34,815 nucleotides of DNA from an uncultured Campylobacter sp. Lineage in GTDB: Bacteria; Campylobacterota; Campylobacteria; Campylobacterales; Campylobacteraceae. This document shows positions 29,937 through 34,815 of the stretch, in pieces. A model generated the notes under the pieces. That model had not been told where the DNA came from and ran no database searches. It worked only from the letters and a program-made list of their open reading frames with translations. Where the stretch lies: positions 1 through 34,815 of the forward strand of contig NZ_CALHGM010000010.1 of assembly GCF_938030145.1 (NCBI RefSeq). Direction: 5' to 3'. Both the position numbers and the translations under genes were made by a program. Every line of letters starts with the position of its first letter. Within the stretch, counting starts at the first letter, position 1.

Positions 29937-32896
29937 TGCAAGCCGAGGTTTACGAATACTTTTTGCAAAACCAAAAAGAGCTTTTGATCTGCGAGGATGA
30001 AAAGGAAGCCGCGGCGTGCGAGCAGGTGCTAAAATTTATGGGCTACGCGACCTTTTGCTTGCCCGATTTTAGAGCGAGCTTCGGCGAGGATCTGCGCAGC
30101 TACATGGGCGAGCTAGCTGGCATCAGCACCGCTCTTAGCGCGTTTTATAAAGCAAGCGGCAAAAAAATTTTAATCTCTCCCGTCCGCACGATCCTAAATA
30201 AACTCCCCGCCGCAAGCCATCTGCGCCCGCTAAATATAAAATTTGGAAGCGAGTTAAGCCTAAGCAAACTGAAAGAGGAAATTTTACGCCTTGGATACGA
30301 CGTGCGCGATATCGTCGAAAGCATGGGCGAGGTGAGCTTCCGTGGCGAGATCATCGATATTTTTTCGGTAGGGAGCGAAAGCGCGGTTAGAATTCTGCTC
30401 GACGGAGAGATGGTCGAGAGCATCAGGCACTTTGACGTCGCGACGCAAAAAAGCGAAAAAGATGAACTTGCGCAAACCGAAATAGCGCCGTTTTTGGCAA
30501 ATTTAAGCGAGGACGAGTTTGAGAGCGTGAGCGAAAAGATATCGCGCGCGGATAGCGATGCGCTAGCGCGCGATCTGGGCTCGCTCGGGTTTTGGTTCAT
30601 CGAGGGCTTCGTAGATTACACGAGCGCGTTTGATTGCATCTTGTTGCACGAGATCAAAAAGGATGAAATTTTTTCCGAGCGTAATTTGGATTTTTTAGAC
30701 GCGATCGAGGTACTGCCCGCGGCGCGTAAATTTAAAGACCTCGCCGTGACGCCGTCGCAGGAATTTTTTGAATTCCACCGCAGCGAGGCTATCACGCTGA
30801 TCGCGCGAAATGATGCTCTGCTCGCGCCGTTTGATCTTAGCGGATTTAACAATATCGAAATTTTACGCGAGGATTTCGTCGTAAATTTAATAAGCGCCGA
30901 GCGGATCATCCTTTCGCTAAACAAAGCGGCGCCTAAAAAGCGCGTGCGAAGATCGAGCTTGGCGCTTGATGAGCTAAACGTGGGCGATTTTGTCGTTCAC
31001 GAAGATCACGGTATCGCTAAATTTAACGGGCTTGAGCTCATAGAGGTGATGGGGCGCAGCAAGGAGTTCGTATCCCTGCTCTACGAGGGCGGCGACAAGC
31101 TGCTACTGCCGGTCGAGTACCTAAATAAGATCGATCGCTACGTCGCAAGCGGTGGCGCGGTGAGCTTGGATCATCTGGGCAGGGCGAGCTTTTCAAAAAT
31201 CAAGGAGCGAGTGCGCGAAAAGCTCTTTGCGATCGCTTCAAAGATCATCGCGCTAGCGGCAAAACGCGAGCTGGTGCGAGGGCTCGTCATCAAAAACGAA
31301 AGCGCGGATTATGCGAAATTTTTAAGCGCAAGCGGTTTTAGCTACACGAGCGATCAGCAAAAGGCGGTGAGTGCGATTTTGGCGGATCTGCAAAGCGGCA
31401 AGGTGATGGACCGCCTGCTTAGCGGCGACGTGGGCTTTGGAAAGACCGAGGTTGCGATGAATGCGATCTTTGCTTGCATTCGCAGCGGGCATTCGGTGCT
31501 GTTTTTCGTACCCACTACGCTGCTTAGCTCTCAGCATTACGCCACGCTTAGCGAGCGCTTTAGGGAGTTTGAAATTCCTGTTTTCAAGCTCGATCGCTTT
31601 AGCAGCGCGAGGCAAAAGAGCGAAATTTTAAAGCGCCTGCAAGGCGGCGAGGCGATCGTCGTGGTCGGCACGCACTCACTTTTAAATTTAAACCTCGCAA
31701 ATTTAGGGCTTATAATCATCGATGAGGAGCATAAATTCGGCGTTAAGCAAAAGGAGCGGCTCAAAGAGAAAAGCGCCGCCTCACACCTGCTTAGTATGTC
31801 TGCCACTCCGATACCGCGCAGCCTGAATATGGCGCTAAGCTCGATTAAAAGCTACTCCACGCTGCTTAGCCCGCCGCAGGACCGCTTGGACGTGCGCACC
31901 TTCGTCAAGCAGTGGGATGAAAAGATCGTAAAAGAGGCGATCTCGCGCGAGCTGCGACGCGGCGGGCAGATTTTTTACGTCCACAACCACATCGCGACGA
32001 TGCAAAGCTCCAAAAAGAAGCTGCTTGAAATTTTGCCGAGCCTTAAAATTCTAATTTTGCACTCCAAGATCGACGCTAAAACTACAGAGGATGAAATTTT
32101 AAAATTTGTAGCGGGCGGATACGATCTGCTGCTTTGCACCAGCATCGTAGAAAGCGGCATTCACATGCCGCGCGTAAATACGATCATCGTCGAAAACGCG
32201 GATAAATTCGGTATCGCCGATCTACACCAGCTGCGCGGCCGCGTCGGGCGCAGCAACAAACAGGGCTTTTGCTATTTTTTGATCGAGGATAAAACCGCTC
32301 TTACGCAGGACGCGCTAAAGCGGCTCGTAGCGCTTGAGAGCAACTCGTTTTTGGGTAGCGGCTCGGTGCTAGCGTATCACGATCTTGAAATTCGCGGCGG
32401 CGGAAACCTACTCGGAGAGGCGCAGAGCGGGCATATCGAAGCGATCGGCTACTCGCTTTATCTAAAGATGCTCGAAGAGGAGATCGGCAAGCTGCTAAGC
32501 AGAAAGAGCGCCGCTGCGAGCGTGGAGCTTAAAATTTCCGTAAACGCCTTTTTGAACTCGGAATTTATCAGAGAGGATCGCCTGCGCTTGGATCTTTACA
32601 GGCGGCTTAGCAAGTGCGCAGAGGCGAGCGAAGTGCTTGAAATTTTCGGCGAGATCGAGGATCGCTTCGGGCGCGCGGACATCTACACTAAGCAATTCAT
32701 AGACGTGATGATGATTAAGGTTTTGGCTACGAAGCTTGGCTTGCGCGTGATTTCGAGCATGGACGAAAATATCTTAATCACCCTTGCAAACGGCGATAAG
32801 GTGCGATTAAAGGCGCAGACGCGCGACGATGACGACGTGATAAGCGAAATTTTAATCTATCTGCGAAGGGAGCTAAAAAATGCGAACTTGCGATGA
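29936..32896 (+). CDS. mfd: Transcription-repair coupling factor Mfd
   Basis: The 986-aa SF2 translocase removes RNA polymerase stalled at DNA damage and recruits UvrA. The N-terminal UvrB-like region includes SFRGEIIDIFSVG. The RNA-polymerase-interaction domain includes LNVGDFVVHEDHGIAKFNGLE. The motor has Walker A GDVGFGKTEVA (from residue 497), DEEH (596-599), SMSATPIPRSLNM and LHQLRGRVGRS. It is shorter than E. coli Mfd (1148 aa), as usual in this group. The start at 29936 (protein MQAEVYEYF) overlaps the M23 stop in TAATG; an upstream in-frame start at 29885 is not supported. Confidence 0.95.
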   Translation: MQAEVYEYFLQNQKELLICEDEKEAAACEQVLKFMGYATFCLPDFRASFGEDLRSYMGELAGISTALSAFYKASGKKILISPVRTILNKLPAASHLRPLNIKFGSELSLSKLKEEILRLGYDVRDIVESMGEVSFRGEIIDIFSVGSESAVRILLDGEMVESIRHFDVATQKSEKDELAQTEIAPFLANLSEDEFESVSEKISRADSDALARDLGSLGFWFIEGFVDYTSAFDCILLHEIKKDEIFSERNLDFLDAIEVLPAARKFKDLAVTPSQEFFEFHRSEAITLIARNDALLAPFDLSGFNNIEILREDFVVNLISAERIILSLNKAAPKKRVRRSSLALDELNVGDFVVHEDHGIAKFNGLELIEVMGRSKEFVSLLYEGGDKLLLPVEYLNKIDRYVASGGAVSLDHLGRASFSKIKERVREKLFAIASKIIALAAKRELVRGLVIKNESADYAKFLSASGFSYTSDQQKAVSAILADLQSGKVMDRLLSGDVGFGKTEVAMNAIFACIRSGHSVLFFVPTTLLSSQHYATLSERFREFEIPVFKLDRFSSARQKSEILKRLQGGEAIVVVGTHSLLNLNLANLGLIIIDEEHKFGVKQKERLKEKSAASHLLSMSATPIPRSLNMALSSIKSYSTLLSPPQDRLDVRTFVKQWDEKIVKEAISRELRRGGQIFYVHNHIATMQSSKKKLLEILPSLKILILHSKIDAKTTEDEILKFVAGGYDLLLCTSIVESGIHMPRVNTIIVENADKFGIADLHQLRGRVGRSNKQGFCYFLIEDKTALTQDALKRLVALESNSFLGSGSVLAYHDLEIRGGGNLLGEAQSGHIEAIGYSLYLKMLEEEIGKLLSRKSAAASVELKISVNAFLNSEFIREDRLRLDLYRRLSKCAEASEVLEIFGEIEDRFGRADIYTKQFIDVMMIKVLATKLGLRVISSMDENILITLANGDKVRLKAQTRDDDDVISEILIYLRRELKNANLR

Positions 32897-33863
32897 GAAT
32901 ATCAAAAAAAGCGCGAGCAAAAGTAGAAGCGAAGATTTAAATTTAGACGCGGCAAGCGGTTTAAATTTAGCGCCGCAAGCCGTCCTAAAAAGCGCCCAGA
33001 GCGGCTCTATCGAGCAAATTTACTTTAGCGATTTTAGCGCGATTGATTGGCGCGCTGTGCAGGTCGCCGTATTTCGCGCAAATAAAAAGGCGCTAAAGAT
33101 CGTCCGTGATATCGATTTCACGGATATTGACGCGCTTGTGGGGCTAGAGAGCCAAAAATCGGCTCTTATAAAAAATACGGACGCCTTCCTGCGCGGCTGC
33201 AGCGCCAACCACGCACTACTATGGGGCGAGAGCGGCTGCGGCAAATCAAGCCTTGCGAAGGCGGTTTTTTATAAATTTATCCCGCAAGGTCTTAAGATCA
33301 TCGAGATCGGCAGGGACGATCTGGGCTATCTCGTGGAGATAATCGACGCGATCCGAGAAATAAATTTTAAATTTATCATCTTTTGCGACGACTTGAGCTT
33401 TGAGCTTGGCGAGAGCGGTTACAAGCACCTTAAGCCGCTGCTAGAAGGCTCACTAGAGCGCGCGCCGCGCAACGTACTGATGTATGCAACGTCCAACCGC
33501 CGCCACATCGTAGGCGAATGTGCAAGCGATAACGACGCCGCGCAGATAAGCCGCGGCGAGCTGCACCTAAGCGACGCGGCGAACGAGCGAATCAGCCTTA
33601 GCGAGCGCTTTGGGCTACAGCTAAGCTTTTACGGCGGGAGCATGCGGGAATATTTAGGGATCGTAGATGCCTACTTTGCGGCTGCGCAAGGCATGAACGC
33701 GGCGGAATTTCGCCTGAGCTTTGCTGCAAATTTAGACGAGCTGCACGCAAAGGCGAGGGAGTTTGCGATGCTTCGCGCAAGCCGAAGCGGCCGCGCGGCA
33801 AAGCAGTTTTTCTTGAGCTTTAGCGAGGAATTTTTTGCAAATTTAAAAGGTGGCGGCAGATGA
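32880..33863 (+). CDS. DUF815-type AAA ATPase
   Basis: The 327-aa protein has Walker A GESGCGKSS (116-124), Walker B FIIFCDDLSF (about 165-174) and an arginine-containing ATSNRRHIV segment (about 206-214), matching DUF815 family P-loop ATPases of unknown role. The N-terminal ~40 residues are low complexity, with two LNL units from AAATTT words (32939 and 32963). GGGAG lies seven bases before the ATG, inside the mfd end (17-base overlap). In C. jejuni the homologue (Cj1084c) also follows mfd. Confidence 0.87.
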   Translation: MRTCDENIKKSASKSRSEDLNLDAASGLNLAPQAVLKSAQSGSIEQIYFSDFSAIDWRAVQVAVFRANKKALKIVRDIDFTDIDALVGLESQKSALIKNTDAFLRGCSANHALLWGESGCGKSSLAKAVFYKFIPQGLKIIEIGRDDLGYLVEIIDAIREINFKFIIFCDDLSFELGESGYKHLKPLLEGSLERAPRNVLMYATSNRRHIVGECASDNDAAQISRGELHLSDAANERISLSERFGLQLSFYGGSMREYLGIVDAYFAAAQGMNAAEFRLSFAANLDELHAKAREFAMLRASRSGRAAKQFFLSFSEEFFANLKGGGR

Positions 33864-33985
33864 ATACAGCGTGCGAATTTAAATTTGGCGTAAATTTTAT
33901 CGCAGTGTTAGAGCACACGCAAAAAATCGCCGCCGCCGCGCGAAATTTTAGAAACGATGCTAGAAATTTCGGAGGCACGAGATGA
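33860..33985 (+). CDS. Possible 41-aa small protein
   Basis: This short open frame (MNTACEFKFG at the start, NFGGTR at the end) has its ATG in an ATGA overlap with the DUF815 stop and its TGA in an ATGA overlap with the magIII start. Such fit at both ends is unusual for random sequence and would let ribosomes pass from one gene to the next. The product has no recognisable domain or signal peptide and is encoded partly by AAATTT words. It could equally be a coupling spacer or a chance frame. Confidence 0.35.
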   Translation: MNTACEFKFGVNFIAVLEHTQKIAAAARNFRNDARNFGGTR

Positions 33986-34680
33986 GCGCGACTGAGCTTT
34001 TTATCGCGCTTTTTCGCGTCGTGAAAATCAAGGATTTTCGCTGGTGGCCCGCGTTTGGAAGCTTTGAGGTGGTCGTGGGGGCGATTTTGATCCAAAATAC
34101 GGCGTGGCGCAATGCCGATGCGGCACTGCAAAACCTGCGTAGCAAGGAGCTTTTGAGCTTAGAAAGCATCGCCGGGCTAGACGAAGCGGAGCTTGCGGAG
34201 ATCATTAAAGTTAGCGGATTTTATAATCAAAAAGCGAGACGCTTGAGCTTGCTTTGCAAAGCGATAATCGCGGATTTTGGGGATTTTGAGAGCTTTAAAT
34301 CGGGCGTTAGCCGCGAGTGGCTGCTAGCGCGCAAAGGGATCGGCGCAGAGAGCTGCGATGCGATCTTGTGCTACGCGTGCGAGCGTGCGGTGATGGTTGC
34401 GGACAGCTATTCGGCGCGCCTGCTTGGGGCTTTAGGCTATGAGTTTGAAAGCTACGATGAGCTTAGCGCGTGGCTTGGCGAGCTAGAATTTGAGCGGATC
34501 TATGAGTTTGTAAATTCTGCTAATCTTCCCTGCGATGCGGCGGCAAAAGCAGATAAGCTGGAGAACGAAAACAGCACGTATGCACTATTTCATGGGCTCA
34601 TCGTGGAATTTTGCAAAGCGCATCTGAAAGGTAAAATTTTCGACGAGAGCGCGAAAATAATTTTAAATGATTTGAGGTAG
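33982..34680 (+). CDS. magIII: 3-methyladenine DNA glycosylase MagIII (endonuclease III superfamily)
   Basis: The 232-aa helix-hairpin-helix glycosylase resembles H. pylori MagIII, which excises 3-methyladenine. Matching stretches include AILIQNTAW (34-42), SGFYNQKARRL (78-88), SREWLLARKGIGAES (110-124, the hairpin), DAILCYAC (126-133) and MVADSYS (138-144), with Asp141 as the catalytic aspartate. There is no C-terminal iron-sulfur cysteine cluster, as in MagIII and unlike Nth. GGAGG lies seven bases before the ATG. Confidence 0.85.
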   Translation: MSATELFIALFRVVKIKDFRWWPAFGSFEVVVGAILIQNTAWRNADAALQNLRSKELLSLESIAGLDEAELAEIIKVSGFYNQKARRLSLLCKAIIADFGDFESFKSGVSREWLLARKGIGAESCDAILCYACERAVMVADSYSARLLGALGYEFESYDELSAWLGELEFERIYEFVNSANLPCDAAAKADKLENENSTYALFHGLIVEFCKAHLKGKIFDESAKIILNDLR

Positions 34681-34682
34681 AT

Positions 34683-34815
34683 ATGTTTAACACTAAAATT
34701 TTAGAAAATTTAATGGTTGCTTTTTGCTTTTGTATAACGCTTGTGTTACATTTACTAATATTTAACCATTACTTCTCACTCCAAGAAGGATGGTGGGAAA
34801 CCTATGCTTATTTAG
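34683..34815 (+). CDS. Membrane protein, 5' part only (cut by window end)
   Basis: An open frame begins at ATG 34683, two bases after magIII, with GAGG about six bases upstream, and runs to the window edge without a stop (44 codons). It has a hydrophobic helix (about 10-28) followed by FNHYFSLQEGWWETYAYL. A first helix followed by an EGWxxTYA-like segment resembles the start of polytopic glycosyltransferases of the GT39/ArnT type, but too little is present to be sure. The DNA is clearly more AT-rich than the preceding genes. Confidence 0.5.
   Translation, partial: MFNTKILENLMVAFCFCITLVLHLLIFNHYFSLQEGWWETYAYL

Noticed and set aside
1..34815. Insertion sequence, prophage or toxin-antitoxin module
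   Set aside because: No transposase, integrase, phage structural gene or paired small toxin/antitoxin genes are visible; the window is mostly conserved core genes.

Overview
The window looks like chromosomal DNA of an epsilonproteobacterium, most likely one of the higher-GC oral Campylobacter species (C. gracilis, C. showae or C. rectus type). The case rests on gene order, on lineage-typical proteins (MagIII glycosylase, FlpA-like lipoprotein, a single bifunctional SpoT, the leuS-lptE-folC-M23-mfd order also found in Helicobacter), on TTG and GTG starts, and on the very frequent word AAATTT. I saw no tRNA, rRNA, insertion sequence, prophage or CRISPR array.

Layout. 36-920 (+) is a Sel1-repeat protein, followed by a convergent hairpin. 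From 9967 down to 1011 (-) runs a tightly coupled eight-gene cluster: rluD-type pseudouridine synthase, FlpA-like lipoprotein, trmB, ftsE, ftsX, an EnvC-like degenerate M23 protein, and a two-part YjjP/YjjB (ThrE) transporter. rodA/mrdB (10021-11127, +) is divergent from it. Two small membrane proteins (-) follow, then a 670-bp stretch with no gene. From 21551 down to 12918 (-) lie lnt, pyrH, rpoZ, spoT, tyrS, a nitronate monooxygenase-like flavoprotein and amiA. From 21527 to the end (+) runs a long coupled series: yajC, secD, secF, a small membrane protein, leuS, lptE, folC, an active M23 endopeptidase, mfd, an AAA ATPase (DUF815), a possible 41-aa protein, magIII, and the start of a further membrane protein cut by the window edge. 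From memory the two halves match C. jejuni blocks Cj1269c-Cj1282 and Cj1083c-Cj1095.

Functional themes are cell-wall growth and splitting (RodA, FtsEX, EnvC-like activator, AmiA, active M23), envelope biogenesis (Lnt, SecDF-YajC, LptE), translation and RNA modification (TyrS, LeuS, RluD, TrmB), the stringent response (SpoT with omega) and DNA repair (Mfd, MagIII).

The most unusual signal is a family of in-frame insertions and tails built around the palindrome AAATTT (more generally RAATTY). They occur in rluD, trmB, the yjjP-like gene, a membrane protein at 11555-12247, amiA and folC, and the same word fills the gene-free stretch 12248-12917. The motif falls in more than one codon phase and also in non-coding DNA, which points to a DNA-level cause. 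RAATTY is, as I recall it, the sequence methylated by the C. jejuni transformation methyltransferase CtsM, so these may be accumulations of DNA-uptake tags. That link is an inference.
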